Below are positions 49,480 to 58,626 of a stretch of DNA of 64,000 nucleotides, piece after piece. The notes beneath the pieces are model-generated. The model was not told the DNA's origin and did not search any database. It saw nothing but the letters and a program-made list of their open reading frames with translations. Each line of letters starts with the position of its first letter. The first letter of the stretch is position 1. This stretch comes from HGM04593 sp045631205 (GTDB taxonomy: Bacteria; Bacteroidota; Bacteroidia; Bacteroidales; Bacteroidaceae). The translations under genes and the position numbers were made by a program. Where the stretch lies: assembly GCA_045631205.1 (NCBI GenBank), contig JAZQUI010000002.1, positions 59,543 through 123,542 on the forward strand. Direction: 5' to 3'.

Positions 49480-50784
49480 TTATTTTTTACGCAAATCCTT
49501 TACTCTCACGGCTTTTCCCTCAGACTGTGGCAGGCTGCCTTTCGATACAAGGCGCACCTTGGGAGTTACCAAAATCTCGTCCTTGATGCGATGGGTAATC
49601 TCACGGCTCAAATTCTGCAATGATGAATAATCATCACTCATAAGTGAGTTCAACTCCACATCCACAAAAATGACATCATTGTTATCGATAGGCTCAATTG
49701 TAATAAGGTAGTTTGTACCCAACTCGGGGAACTGCATAAGTATCTTTTCAATCTGCATGGGGAAGATATTTACACCCTTCACAATGAACATATCATCGCT
49801 ACGGCCTTTCATACGGTCGAGACGGCGGTGTGTACGACCGCAGGGACACTCCTCAACAAGGAAACGAGTGAGGTCGCGTGTACGGTAACGAATAAGAGGC
49901 ATAGCCTCGCGGTCGAGGGTTGTAAGCACAAGCTCGCCAATCTCGCCATCGGGTATAGGCTCCAAAGTATCGGGGTCAACAATCTCGACAAGATAAGAAT
50001 CCTCCCAAATGTGCATACCATTCTGCTCCTGGCACTCAAAAGCAACACCGGGGCCACTCATCTCGGTCATACCGAAACTGTTGTATGCCTTAACACCGAA
50101 ACGTTCCTCAATCTTGCAGCGTGTCTCCTCGGTGTGAGGCTCTGCACCAATGAGAAATGTAGTCAAGTGTGTCTGTGTCTTGGGGTCTATACCAACCTCT
50201 TCGAATACATCGGCAAGACGCAACGCGTAACTGGGTATTGCGTGTATTGCAGTGGTTCCAAAATCCATAATGAACTTAATCTGACGCAAACTGTTACCGG
50301 CGGCTGCGGGAATTGACATTGCACCCAGACGCTCTATACCGGCTTGCATACCCAAACCACCTGTAAACATACCATAACCCGATGAGTTCTGGATTACATC
50401 GCTGTTGCGAAGTCCCACCATGTAGAAACTGCGTGCCACGCGATTGGCCCAAGTATCAATATCGTGTTTGGTGTGACATATAACGGTGGGGTTACCGGTT
50501 GTACCACTCGACGAGTGAAGACGGATAACCTCCTTTTGGTCGCACGCCAAAAAGCCGAAGGGGTAATTGTCGCGCATATTCTGCTTTGTTGTAAAAGGCA
50601 GTTTCTTTATATCATCGAGGCTCTGTATTGTATCGGGAGTAATTCCCAGTTCAGCATACAACTCTTTGTAAAAAGGAGATTTTACAGCCTGCTCTATGGT
50701 TTGTTTAAGTCGCTCCAACTGAAGTTTTTCAAGGTCGAGGCGCGACATTGTTTCTATTTCAGGTTCAAAATATTTTTTGTCCAT
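49480..50784 (-). CDS. paaK: Phenylacetate-CoA ligase family protein
   Basis: A 434-aa adenylate-forming ligase that activates an aryl- or short-chain acid to its CoA ester. The ATP-binding motif SSGTTGNPT (about 92-100), the YGMF and FGMTEMSGPG motifs, and TRDLTR in the C-terminal part are typical of PaaK. Two cysteines CPCGRTHRR near residue 310 match the zinc-like loop of anaerobic PaaK. In gut anaerobes such enzymes work with 2-oxoacid oxidoreductases or transaminases. It is flanked by the ACT gene and an aminotransferase. Confidence 0.9.
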   Translation of the reverse strand: MDKKYFEPEIETMSRLDLEKLQLERLKQTIEQAVKSPFYKELYAELGITPDTIQSLDDIKKLPFTTKQNMRDNYPFGFLACDQKEVIRLHSSSGTTGNPTVICHTKHDIDTWANRVARSFYMVGLRNSDVIQNSSGYGMFTGGLGMQAGIERLGAMSIPAAAGNSLRQIKFIMDFGTTAIHAIPSYALRLADVFEEVGIDPKTQTHLTTFLIGAEPHTEETRCKIEERFGVKAYNSFGMTEMSGPGVAFECQEQNGMHIWEDSYLVEIVDPDTLEPIPDGEIGELVLTTLDREAMPLIRYRTRDLTRFLVEECPCGRTHRRLDRMKGRSDDMFIVKGVNIFPMQIEKILMQFPELGTNYLITIEPIDNNDVIFVDVELNSLMSDDYSSLQNLSREITHRIKDEILVTPKVRLVSKGSLPQSEGKAVRVKDLRKK

Positions 50785-50794
50785 TGCAGTGTTG

Positions 50795-52102
50795 TTATTT
50801 ATGGTTTTCGTTAAAAAGTTTCAAACGTTCCTCAAGCATTGCATAGTGATGAGATTTTATATTCGATGAACAAGCGCGTATGCCGTTGCGGTTGCTACCG
50901 GTTGTTGAGAGGTCGATACCACTCACACCATAGTACAGAAGTTCCTGCAACAACTCAGCACCATCCATATCCTTATAACCTATGGTAAAGAAGAAGCCAT
51001 CGCTCACAGGCTCCTCGTCGTCCTTGTCATAAACGACATTGAAACCGGTACGTTCAAAAATATCTTTAAGACGCTCTGTACGGTCGGCATACTCCTTGAT
51101 ATCGCCCACAAAGTTATATTCACCATCACAGGCTGCCTTCAACATCGCAGCCATTGCATACTGTGCCGAGTGAGAAACACCCGATGAGAATGTATAGAGG
51201 AATATGTATGCAAATGCAGCACCAAAGCGAGGTATGCCGTAACGCTGTTTCAAACTATCGTAGTGGCGTTCATACAATTTGTCCGAGATACAAGCCATTG
51301 CAATACGCTGGCCGGCATAACTGAAAATCTTTGACGCACTCATAAGCATCACATAATTATCGGTGTACTTAGAGACGCTCAACTGATAAGGAGGCTCGAA
51401 AGGCTTGCTCATATCACGACGGAAATCCATTGTCATATAAGCAAGGTCCTCAATAACCACAACATCGTATTTTGTAGCCAGACGACCTATAATTTCAAGC
51501 TCTGTTGCGTTAAGGCACATCCAGGTGGGGTTGTTGGGGCTTGAATAAAGCACTGCGCAGATGTTACCTTTTGCAAAATAACTTTCGAGTTTCTCTTCGA
51601 GTTTCTCACCACGATAATCGGCAATGTCGAACGAAGCAATCTTCACACCAATCACATTTGCCTGCATCTTCTGCACTGGGAAACCCGGGTCGATGTAAAG
51701 AACCGTGTCACGCTCGGGAGAGAGTTGCGAAGCAAGCATCAATGAAGCAAAAGAAGCCTGCATTGAACCCACTGTGGGTATGCAACCCGAAGGCTTGATA
51801 TCGGTATCGACAAATGCCTTCAAGAAACGCGATGCCTGTTCCTTAACCTCGGGAATACCATCGATTATGGGATACACCGCTGCAACACCACGTTGCAAAG
51901 CATCGCATTCGGCCTTTACACCGACAGCCGAAGGTGGAAGGCCGGGAACGCCCATCTCAAAGTGTATAAACTCTTTGCCGGTAGCAGCCTCGGCAGCGCG
52001 AACAATGGCGCCTACCTGGCGTATTGAGGCAGTCTTAATATCGGCAATTTCAAGTTCCTTCATTATGCCGTCTATCAACGACGGCTCTATAACGGTTTTC
52101 AT
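50795..52102 (-). CDS. Pyridoxal-phosphate aminotransferase (second)
   Basis: A 435-aa class I/II aminotransferase of a different subgroup from the one at 7.6 kb. The PLP lysine is in MSASKIFSYAGQRIAM; substrate and cofactor residues are seen in NNPTWMCLN, EDLAYM and the final RACSSN. Its neighbours (a phenylacetate-CoA ligase and an ACT protein) suggest that it converts an amino acid to its 2-oxo acid for further breakdown or synthesis. The substrate is unknown. It starts 13 bases after ettA. Confidence 0.88.
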   Translation of the reverse strand: MKTVIEPSLIDGIMKELEIADIKTASIRQVGAIVRAAEAATGKEFIHFEMGVPGLPPSAVGVKAECDALQRGVAAVYPIIDGIPEVKEQASRFLKAFVDTDIKPSGCIPTVGSMQASFASLMLASQLSPERDTVLYIDPGFPVQKMQANVIGVKIASFDIADYRGEKLEEKLESYFAKGNICAVLYSSPNNPTWMCLNATELEIIGRLATKYDVVVIEDLAYMTMDFRRDMSKPFEPPYQLSVSKYTDNYVMLMSASKIFSYAGQRIAMACISDKLYERHYDSLKQRYGIPRFGAAFAYIFLYTFSSGVSHSAQYAMAAMLKAACDGEYNFVGDIKEYADRTERLKDIFERTGFNVVYDKDDEEPVSDGFFFTIGYKDMDGAELLQELLYYGVSGIDLSTTGSNRNGIRACSSNIKSHHYAMLEERLKLFNENHK

Positions 52103-52115
52103 AGTTTACATTCTT

Positions 52116-53813
52116 TTAATCTTCCATCAACTTGCGATAGCGTGCTTTTTTAGGCTCTTCTATGCCCAAACGACGCATCTTGTTCTCCTCGTAATCTGAA
52201 TATGAGCCCTCGAAGCAGAATACGTTGCCATCGCCCTCGAATGCAATAATGTGTGTACAAATACGGTCGAGGAACCAACGGTCGTGGCTGATAACCACAG
52301 CACAACCTGCAAAGTTCTCCAAGCCCTCCTCGAGAGCACGCAATGTGTTTACGTCGATATCGTTGGTAGGCTCGTCGAGCAACAGCACGTTACCACACTC
52401 TTTGAGAGCCATCGCAAGGTGCAAGCGGTTACGTTCACCACCCGACAACACACCACATTTTTTCTCCTGGTCGGCACCGGTGAAATTGAAACGTGAAAGA
52501 TAAGCACGTACATTCACCTCTTTGTTACCCAAACGCATAAGTTCGTTACCTTGGCTCATAACCTCGTAAACCGACTTGTCGGCAACAATATCCTTGTGAG
52601 TCTGGTCGACGTAAGCAACTTTTACAGTTTCTCCCACTTCAAAGTTTCCGCTGTCAACACTTTCAAGTCCCATAATCATACGGAAAAGAGTTGTTTTACC
52701 GGCACCGTTGGGACCAATCACGCCTACAATACCGTTGGGGGGAAGCATAAATTCGAGGTCGGTAAAGAGAGTCTTTGAGCCAAAAGCTTTTGACACCTTG
52801 TCGGCAACAATAACCTTGTTTCCCAAACGGGGACCGTTGGGAATAAAAATCTCAAGTTTCTCCTCACGCTCCTTCTGATCCTCGTTAAGCATACGCTCGT
52901 ATGAATTAAGACGAGCCTTACCTTTTGCCTGGCGAGCTTTGGGAGCCATACGCACCCATTCGAGCTCACGCTCAAGAGTCTTGCGACGCTTGCTTGCGCT
53001 CTTCTCCTCCTGCTCCATACGTTTTGTTTTTTGGTCGAGCCAAGAAGAATAGTTACCCTTCCAGGGAATTCCCTCGCCACGGTCGAGTTCAAGAATCCAA
53101 CCTGCAACGTCGTCAAGGAAGTAACGGTCGTGGGTTACGGCAATAACAGTACCCTCGTATTGGTTGAGGTGCTGCTCAAGCCAATCGATACTCTCTGCAT
53201 CGAGGTGGTTGGTAGGCTCGTCGAGCAACAACACATCGGGTTTCTGAAGCAAAAGACGGCAGAGAGCCACACGGCGACGCTCACCACCCGAGAGGTGGTC
53301 AACAAGCTCTTCGGGAGCGGGGCAACGCAAAGCAGCCATCGCACGCTCCAGCTTGCTGTCGAGGTTCCACGCATCGGTAGCATCTATAATATCCTGCAAT
53401 TCTGCCTGGCGGGCAAAAAGTGCATTCATTTTATCCTCATCCTCGTAATATTCGGGAAGGCCGAACTTGTTGTTTATCTCTTCGTACTCGTTAAGAGCAT
53501 CAACGATGGGCTGCACACCCTCCATTACAACCTCTTTAACGGTCTTTCCATCCTGCAACTGAGGCTCCTGGGGTAAATAACCCACAGAATAACCGGGTGA
53601 CCAAACAACCTCACCCTGATAGTCGTTGTCGAGGCCGGCGATAATCTTCATAAGTGTAGATTTACCCGAGCCGTTCATACCTATGATACCAATCTTTGCG
53701 CCATAGAAAAACGAAAGATAGATATTTTTAAGTACCTGCTTGTTATTCTGACGGATGGTCTTGTTCAGGCCGACCATCGAAAAGATAATCTTCTTGTCAT
53801 CAACTGTTGCCAT
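52116..53813 (-). CDS. ettA: Energy-dependent translational throttle protein EttA (ABC-F)
   Basis: A 565-aa ABC-F ATPase with two nucleotide-binding domains: Walker A GMNGSGKST and GPNGAGKTT, and signature LSGGERRRVALCRLLL with LLDEPTNHLD, and LSGGERNRLHLAM with LLDEPTNDID. The linker between them has the EttA-type 'arm' (KKRKTLERELEWVRMAPKARQAKGKARL in shape). It binds the ribosomal E site and links translation to ATP level. It is the first gene of the six-gene unit to 46680. A -7-like element TATATTCG lies at 53889 to 53882. Confidence 0.95.
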   Translation of the reverse strand: MATVDDKKIIFSMVGLNKTIRQNNKQVLKNIYLSFFYGAKIGIIGMNGSGKSTLMKIIAGLDNDYQGEVVWSPGYSVGYLPQEPQLQDGKTVKEVVMEGVQPIVDALNEYEEINNKFGLPEYYEDEDKMNALFARQAELQDIIDATDAWNLDSKLERAMAALRCPAPEELVDHLSGGERRRVALCRLLLQKPDVLLLDEPTNHLDAESIDWLEQHLNQYEGTVIAVTHDRYFLDDVAGWILELDRGEGIPWKGNYSSWLDQKTKRMEQEEKSASKRRKTLERELEWVRMAPKARQAKGKARLNSYERMLNEDQKEREEKLEIFIPNGPRLGNKVIVADKVSKAFGSKTLFTDLEFMLPPNGIVGVIGPNGAGKTTLFRMIMGLESVDSGNFEVGETVKVAYVDQTHKDIVADKSVYEVMSQGNELMRLGNKEVNVRAYLSRFNFTGADQEKKCGVLSGGERNRLHLAMALKECGNVLLLDEPTNDIDVNTLRALEEGLENFAGCAVVISHDRWFLDRICTHIIAFEGDGNVFCFEGSYSDYEENKMRRLGIEEPKKARYRKLMED

Positions 53814-53953
53814 AAAATTATAATTTTGTTATTATTTGCCCTATAAAAAGTGTAAAACACACCTTATTTATAAAATTTTCGCGAATATACGTAATTTAGT
53901 TGACTTTTCACATAATAAACACAATAAAAAGATTTGTGTCAGATATAAAAAAT

Positions 53954-53984
53954 ACAGGCCGGCAGTTTTATACTGCCGACCTGT
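53954..53984 (-). terminator. Terminator of tRNA-Ala
   Basis: On the minus strand the hairpin follows the tRNA by 3 bases: ACAGGCCGGCAG (53954-53965) pairs with 53973-53984 with one G-T pair, and a T run follows. Confidence 0.85.
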
Positions 53985-53987
53985 TTG

Positions 53988-54061
53988 TGGAGCATACGAG
54001 AGTCGAACTCGTCACCTTTTGACTGCCAGTCAAACGCTCTAGCCAGATGAGCTAATGCCCC
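53988..54061 (-). tRNA. tRNA-Ala (anticodon GGC)
   Basis: A complete 74-nt cloverleaf on the minus strand. The acceptor arm GGGGCAT/ATGCTCC includes the G3-U70 pair that marks alanine tRNAs. The D arm is GCTC..GAGC, the anticodon stem TTTGA/TCAAA has loop CTGGCAG with anticodon GGC, and the T arm is ACGAGTTCGACTCTCGT. The discriminator is A and CCA is not encoded. A TATCTTTG element lies upstream at 54088 to 54081. The tRNA sits between ettA and the radical SAM gene. Confidence 0.95.
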
Positions 54062-54080
54062 ATTGTCTCGTTTTCGGCTG

Positions 54081-54088
54081 CAAAGATA
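54081..54088 (-). promoter_or_regulatory. -7 element of tRNA-Ala
   Basis: TATCTTTG on the minus strand fits TAnnTTTG and lies 19 bases upstream of the tRNA 5' end. Confidence 0.55.
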
Positions 54089-54143
54089 GTGCTTTTTGCG
54101 TTACATTATATCATTTTTTTAGAATTATTTCAAAAAAAACTCA

Positions 54144-54827
54144 TCACCCCACTCCCAAGTCGGTATTTTCAACCAGGACCTCTATTCTATCATCATCTTT
54201 AACAAGTGGATAAACTTCTTTCACAAACCAGGCGACAAGTTCATCGTTGCGCCTTACCGGAGTTCCATTGTTGCAAAAAAGATTGATGCTGAAATACTCG
54301 AAATATTGCTTTGCTGTTTCAATATCGGCAAGTATTCGTTCACGAGAATCATCGTCGGTGCAACAAAGAATGCACACCCCTGAAAAATAGTTTGCAACAT
54401 CGGCAGGAGTAACCCACGAAGGCACTCCTTTATCCCATCGTTTGCGCTGTACAGCATCGAAACTCTCAATGCCACAGCGGAATTTTACCACAGCAGGTGC
54501 AAACTGAGCAGCAAAGGCGGCAAGTTTTTCGCGATACATAAAGTGCGCCTCGAACCACAGAGTGTGTATTCCCTTTTCGCGAACCACGCTCTTCAGCATT
54601 TCAATGGTTTCGGAATCGAATTCCATTGCCGAGCCCGAATTTATGACATCTAGCACACCATAGACACCCGTTACCCGTTCAAGCACGCCTTTGTTTATAT
54701 CAAAAGGACGGTCGCTTACATCCTCGTGATAGTTACAGAAGGTACATTTTTTCCATCTGCATCCCTTACCCTGCAACAGCACAAATTCGCGTGGCAGTTT
54801 TGTGTGAATTAGCGAATACCTATCCAT
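54144..54827 (-). CDS. Small radical SAM-like protein linked to queuosine precursor transport
   Basis: A 227-aa protein with a cysteine cluster C23-x4-C28-x2-C31 (GKGCRWKKCTFCNY), one residue longer between the first two cysteines than the usual CxxxCxxC. Further barrel features follow: INSGSAMEFDSETI (SAM-binding GxxE-like), FEAHFMYREK, KFRCGIESFD. It overlaps the end of the upstream transporter by 8 bases, so both are probably made from one message. Some gut bacteria pair a radical SAM queuine lyase with such transporters in queuosine salvage; this gene is a candidate for that role. The role is inferred from context. Confidence 0.65.
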   Translation of the reverse strand: MDRYSLIHTKLPREFVLLQGKGCRWKKCTFCNYHEDVSDRPFDINKGVLERVTGVYGVLDVINSGSAMEFDSETIEMLKSVVREKGIHTLWFEAHFMYREKLAAFAAQFAPAVVKFRCGIESFDAVQRKRWDKGVPSWVTPADVANYFSGVCILCCTDDDSRERILADIETAKQYFEYFSINLFCNNGTPVRRNDELVAWFVKEVYPLVKDDDRIEVLVENTDLGVG

Positions 54828-55503
54828 TGTGTCGAACCTTCCAAATTGAACGTTTCAGCGCAACTATCACGGCATAGGCCATAGGAGTTCCAAAGACAAC
54901 CTCTATCGACACTTTCATTATATATTGGAAAGCAATCATCAGCAACAGGTCGCGCACACTCACAACACCCGCAAACGCTATTAACACAAATGGTATTGTA
55001 TCAAAAATATAGCCAAGCAAAGAACTGCCAATGGTACGTACCCACAAGAAACGGCCGCGTGTTTTCTCCTTTATACGCTCCATAAACCACGCATTAGAGA
55101 GTTCACCAAGCAAGAAACCGGCTAATGAACCTACGACTATGCGCGGAACATAAGTAAAGATGGTGTTATAGGATGTTGCAGTGGTGTCGAGATAGTCGGG
55201 CGATGGCAAAAGCACTCCAATATGCGTACACACCACCATCAACACATTACACATAAAAGTTATCCATATAATCTTACGCGCCGTGCGATACCCCCATATC
55301 TCGGTGAGTACATCGCCAAGCATATATGCAAACGGGAAAGTGATGGTACCCGCATCGAAATAAAAAAGACCAAAGAAACTGATCACTTTAACGGCCATTA
55401 CATTCGACACCAGATAGAGTGTTACAAAAAGAGCCGTAACAACCATAAGCGGCATATCGCCGCCTGTTCGGTTTTTGAAAGGGTTTTCCGATACCTTATT
55501 CAT
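54820..55503 (-). CDS. yhhQ: Queuosine precursor transporter (YhhQ/VUT family)
   Basis: A 227-aa membrane protein with six helices. The family motifs are FPFAYMLGDVLTEIWGYR (helix 2-3 region), GSLAGFLLGELSNAWFM and a final helix pair. YhhQ imports queuine, preQ0 or preQ1 for the tRNA wobble base queuosine. There is no room for a preQ1 riboswitch: the promoter (TACCTTTG at 55531 to 55524) leaves a leader of roughly 15 bases. It is the first gene of a two-gene unit. Confidence 0.92.
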   Translation of the reverse strand: MNKVSENPFKNRTGGDMPLMVVTALFVTLYLVSNVMAVKVISFFGLFYFDAGTITFPFAYMLGDVLTEIWGYRTARKIIWITFMCNVLMVVCTHIGVLLPSPDYLDTTATSYNTIFTYVPRIVVGSLAGFLLGELSNAWFMERIKEKTRGRFLWVRTIGSSLLGYIFDTIPFVLIAFAGVVSVRDLLLMIAFQYIMKVSIEVVFGTPMAYAVIVALKRSIWKVRHNG

Positions 55504-55523
55504 AAAAAATATTTTTAACGTCG

Positions 55524-55554
55524 CAAAGGTAATATTTCTTACACAAAATTCACA
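55524..55554 (-). promoter_or_regulatory. Promoter of the yhhQ-radical SAM unit
   Basis: TACCTTTG (55531 to 55524) matches the -7 consensus, and TGTG (55554 to 55551) sits 19 bases upstream as a weak -33 element. Confidence 0.6.
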
Positions 55555-55609
55555 TAACGCAATCTAATAAAATCACTCGGCAACACCCCAAAGGTTCGTC
55601 TTTTTTCAC

Positions 55610-55617
55610 TAACTTTG
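55610..55617 (+). promoter_or_regulatory. -7 element of the M3 peptidase gene
   Basis: TAACTTTG fits TAnnTTTG and lies 43 bases before the ATG at 55661. It is divergent from the yhhQ promoter, about 80 bases away. Confidence 0.55.
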
Positions 55618-55660
55618 CAAAATATTGATACAGATAACAAACCAATTATCCATTTTTTAT

Positions 55661-57745
55661 ATGAGAAAAACATTATTTTCACTATCACTAATCACTATTA
55701 TGCTGACTACCCTATCCTGTACATCAAAAAACGAAGGCAACGCCCTGCTGCGCGACAGCAAAGAGCCCTTCGGAGCACCCGAGTTTCATCTCTACTCTGT
55801 AGCCGACTACAAAGATGGATTCGATAAAGGTATTGCCGAAAAACGTGCCGACATAAAGAAAATCATAGAGGAGCAAGAAGCACCCACATTCAAGAACACC
55901 ATCGAAGCAATGGAAAAAAGCGGCAAATTGCTCGACAAGGTGTCAAACATCTTTTTCACTCTCAACGAAAGCGACAACAGCGATGAGATGACCGAGGTTG
56001 AGAACTATGTAATTCCCTTGCTTACCGACCTTGGCGGTTACATCTTTATGAACGACACACTCTTTGCCCGCATACGCACATTGTACGATGCAAAAGAAAG
56101 CCTTGGACTGAACGAGGAACAATCTATTGTACTCGAAAATTACTACAATACATTTGTACGTGGCGGTGCACTGCTCGACGAAGAGGGCAAAGCAAAACTT
56201 CTCGACATTAACACAAAACTTGGCCTTGCAGGTATAGAGTTCGGTAAAAACCTTTTGAACGACAACAAGGCATTCAAACTCGTAATCACCGACGAGAAAG
56301 ATTTGTCGGGCCTGCCCCAAAGCAGCATAGAGGCTGCTGCCGAAGCTGCAAAAGCCGACAGCATTGAGGGATGGCTTTTTACGCTCGACAAGCCAAGCTG
56401 CATACCCTTCCTGCAGTATGCCGACAACCGCGAGCTCCGCAAACAGGTATATAAAGCCTACTACGGCCGCGGAGACAACAATAACGCCAACGACAACAAA
56501 GCCATCATTGCCAACATACTGAAATTGCGCCAGGAGAAAGCACAATTGCTCGGCTTTGAGAACTACGCACAATTCATCCTCGATGAAAAAATGGCAAAAA
56601 CACCAGCAGCTGCGCTTGCACTTCTCAATAATATTTGGGCGCCGGCTCTCAAACGCGCAAAAGAAGAGTCTGCAGCTCTGCAAGCAATCGCAGGGCACAA
56701 AATCGAAGGTTGGGACTGGTTCTACTATACAGAGAAATTGCGCAAAGAGAAATACGCCCTTAACGACGCCGATATAAAACCCTATTTCAGCCTCGAAAAT
56801 GTATTGCAAGGAGCTTTTGACTGCGCAAAGAAACTCTATGGCGTAAAATTTGAGAAACGCACCGACATTCCTGTTTACTACGAAGGTGTAGAGACATACC
56901 AGGTACTCGACGAGCAGAACAACCACCTTGGAATTTTCTATACAGACTTCTTCCCCCGCGCATCAAAGCGCCAGGGAGCATGGATGGTAAACTTTGTAAA
57001 CCAAAGCAACATTGATGGTAACGAGCAACGCCCCTTCATTGTAAACGTATGCAACTTCACAACACCGCAAGGCGATGTTCCCGCTCTGCTCAACATCGAC
57101 GAGACACGCACTCTTTTCCACGAGTTCGGCCACGGCTTGCACGGCCTTCTCACACAGGCACACTACCCCAGCGTTAGCGGTACAAGTGTGAAACACGATT
57201 TTGTAGAGCTCTTCTCACAGATAAACGAAAAATGGGCCATTCACCCCGATGTATTGCGTACATACGCAAAGCATTATAAAACAGGTGAGATTATCCCCGA
57301 CAGCCTCATTGAAAAGATGCAGCGCAGTTCACACTTCAATTGCGGTTTCGAAACAATTGAGGTTGTGGCAGCAGCCCTGCTCGATATGCACATGCACCTT
57401 GTAAACGACTATACAGATTTTGATTGCACAGCCTTTGAAGAGAAAATACGCAAAGAACTTGGCTTTATAAACGAGATTGAATACCGCTACCGCAGCACCA
57501 ACTTCTCACACATCTTCGGTGGTGGTTACGAGGTTGGTTACTACTCGTATCTTTGGGCCGAAGTACTCGATTGCGACGCATTTGAACTATTCAAGGAAAA
57601 AGGAATATTCGACCCCGCAACAGCCGAGAGTTTCAAACAGCTTTTGCAGATGGGAGGTACAAAAGACCCCATGCGTGAATATCGTCGTTTCCGTGGAGCA
57701 GAGCCCGACCCTGCTGCTCTTCTACGCACACGCGGTCTTATTTAA
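55661..57745 (+). CDS. M3-family oligopeptidase (peptidyl-dipeptidase Dcp-like), lipoprotein
   Basis: A 694-aa zinc peptidase with a signal peptide and lipobox LSC (MRKTLFSLSLITIMLTTLSC). The zinc motif HEFGH begins at residue 487, with the third glutamate ligand about 25 residues later (KHDFVELFSQ). The C-terminal part has HIFGGGYEVGYYSYLW, the substrate-binding loop of Dcp/OpdA-type enzymes. It trims short peptides in the periplasm. The frame begins at a TTG 12 codons upstream, but the ATG at 55661 gives the signal peptide. The next gene follows after 21 bases. Confidence 0.94.
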   Translation: MRKTLFSLSLITIMLTTLSCTSKNEGNALLRDSKEPFGAPEFHLYSVADYKDGFDKGIAEKRADIKKIIEEQEAPTFKNTIEAMEKSGKLLDKVSNIFFTLNESDNSDEMTEVENYVIPLLTDLGGYIFMNDTLFARIRTLYDAKESLGLNEEQSIVLENYYNTFVRGGALLDEEGKAKLLDINTKLGLAGIEFGKNLLNDNKAFKLVITDEKDLSGLPQSSIEAAAEAAKADSIEGWLFTLDKPSCIPFLQYADNRELRKQVYKAYYGRGDNNNANDNKAIIANILKLRQEKAQLLGFENYAQFILDEKMAKTPAAALALLNNIWAPALKRAKEESAALQAIAGHKIEGWDWFYYTEKLRKEKYALNDADIKPYFSLENVLQGAFDCAKKLYGVKFEKRTDIPVYYEGVETYQVLDEQNNHLGIFYTDFFPRASKRQGAWMVNFVNQSNIDGNEQRPFIVNVCNFTTPQGDVPALLNIDETRTLFHEFGHGLHGLLTQAHYPSVSGTSVKHDFVELFSQINEKWAIHPDVLRTYAKHYKTGEIIPDSLIEKMQRSSHFNCGFETIEVVAAALLDMHMHLVNDYTDFDCTAFEEKIRKELGFINEIEYRYRSTNFSHIFGGGYEVGYYSYLWAEVLDCDAFELFKEKGIFDPATAESFKQLLQMGGTKDPMREYRRFRGAEPDPAALLRTRGLI

Positions 57746-57766
57746 CAACCACATAACTGCAAGACT

Positions 57767-58219
57767 ATGGAAGAGAGAATAGAACTCGCAGTGTCGCTGT
57801 TCAAAGAGGGCTACAACTGCAGCCAGGCAGTTGTAGCCGCTTATGCCGACCTTTATGGATTTACACGCGAACAGGCATTGAAAATGGCAGCCTCCTTCGG
57901 TGGAGGCATTGGTCGCATGCGTAAAACTTGTGGAGCGGCATGTGGACTTTTTATGCTCGCCGGGCTCGAAACAGGCTGCACCGACGGCAAAGACCGCGAT
58001 GGCAAAGAGGCAAACTATGTACTTGTGCAACAACTTGCCGAAGAGTTCAAAAAACGCAACGGTTCAATAACCTGCGCCGAACTTCTCGGGCTCGAAAAGA
58101 GCGCCCCTACTCCCACGACACCCGAGGCACGTACGACCGAATATTACAAAAAACGTCCCTGTTCAAAAATGGTAGAAGAGGCGGCTCGCATATGGGCGGA
58201 ATACTTGGCAGATAAATAA
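57767..58219 (+). CDS. C_GCAxxG_C_C family redox-type protein
   Basis: A 150-aa protein of the C-GCAxxG-C-C family. The named cysteine pattern is visible: YNCSQAVVAAY, then GRMRKTCGAACGLFMLAG, then GCTDG, ITCAELLG and KRPCSKMV. The conserved cysteines are thought to bind a metal or flavin-linked cluster; the function is unknown. It lies 21 bases after the M3 peptidase gene on the same strand, so both are probably co-transcribed. Confidence 0.9.
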   Translation: MEERIELAVSLFKEGYNCSQAVVAAYADLYGFTREQALKMAASFGGGIGRMRKTCGAACGLFMLAGLETGCTDGKDRDGKEANYVLVQQLAEEFKKRNGSITCAELLGLEKSAPTPTTPEARTTEYYKKRPCSKMVEEAARIWAEYLADK

Positions 58220-58337
58220 ATAAATAAATAAACAAACCTTGGTCTTTTTGATCACAAACGGTCATTTTCAAATGTTGTTTTTTCTAAAAAAGCGTTGAAT
58301 ATCACTATTATTTGTTTTGTGTTACAAAAAAAAGTTG

Positions 58338-58345
58338 TACCTTTG
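58338..58345 (+). promoter_or_regulatory. -7 element of the winged-helix gene
   Basis: TACCTTTG matches TAnnTTTG; TTTG at 58316-58319 is 18 bases upstream. The leader is about 60 nt. Confidence 0.65.
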
Positions 58346-58406
58346 CACCCGATTTTGAAAGCCAATTACTAAACGGCTATATTTTAATTTAAAAACATAC
58401 AGCATT

Positions 58407-58610
58407 ATGATGATTACAGAACAGGCCGGCGAATTTGCAGGTCGCATTTGGACAGCCCTTAATGAGACAGAGGGTTTGACTTTGAAAGAGATCAAAAAAG
58501 AGACTAAACTTAAAGAGAAAGAGCTCTACCTCGGTTTGGGTTGGTTGCTCCGTGAGGATAAAATCTTCTCTTGCATCGCAGGTGAGGACGAGATCTTCGC
58601 TTTGAAGTAA
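58407..58610 (+). CDS. Small winged-helix protein (DUF2582-like)
   Basis: A 67-aa protein consisting only of a winged helix-turn-helix: helix EFAGRIWTALNE, recognition-helix region LTLKEIKKETKLKEKELYLGLGWLL and a wing LREDKIFSCIAGEDEIFAL. It belongs to the small DUF2582 winged-helix group common in Bacteroidota and likely binds nucleic acid. It has its own promoter and terminator and codons typical of a well-expressed gene. A second in-frame ATG lies one codon into the gene. Confidence 0.85.
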   Translation: MMITEQAGEFAGRIWTALNETEGLTLKEIKKETKLKEKELYLGLGWLLREDKIFSCIAGEDEIFALK

Positions 58611-58626
58611 TTAAAGTTTTTTCCAT

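Noticed and set aside
55504..55530. A possible preQ1 riboswitch ahead of the queuosine transporter
   Set aside because: The -7 element leaves only about 15 bases of leader, too short for the aptamer, and no matching sequence was seen.
58215..58240. Tandem TAAA/TAAATAAA repeat after the C_GCAxxG_C_C gene
   Set aside because: A simple A/T run of five units or so next to the stop codon, with no sign of function.
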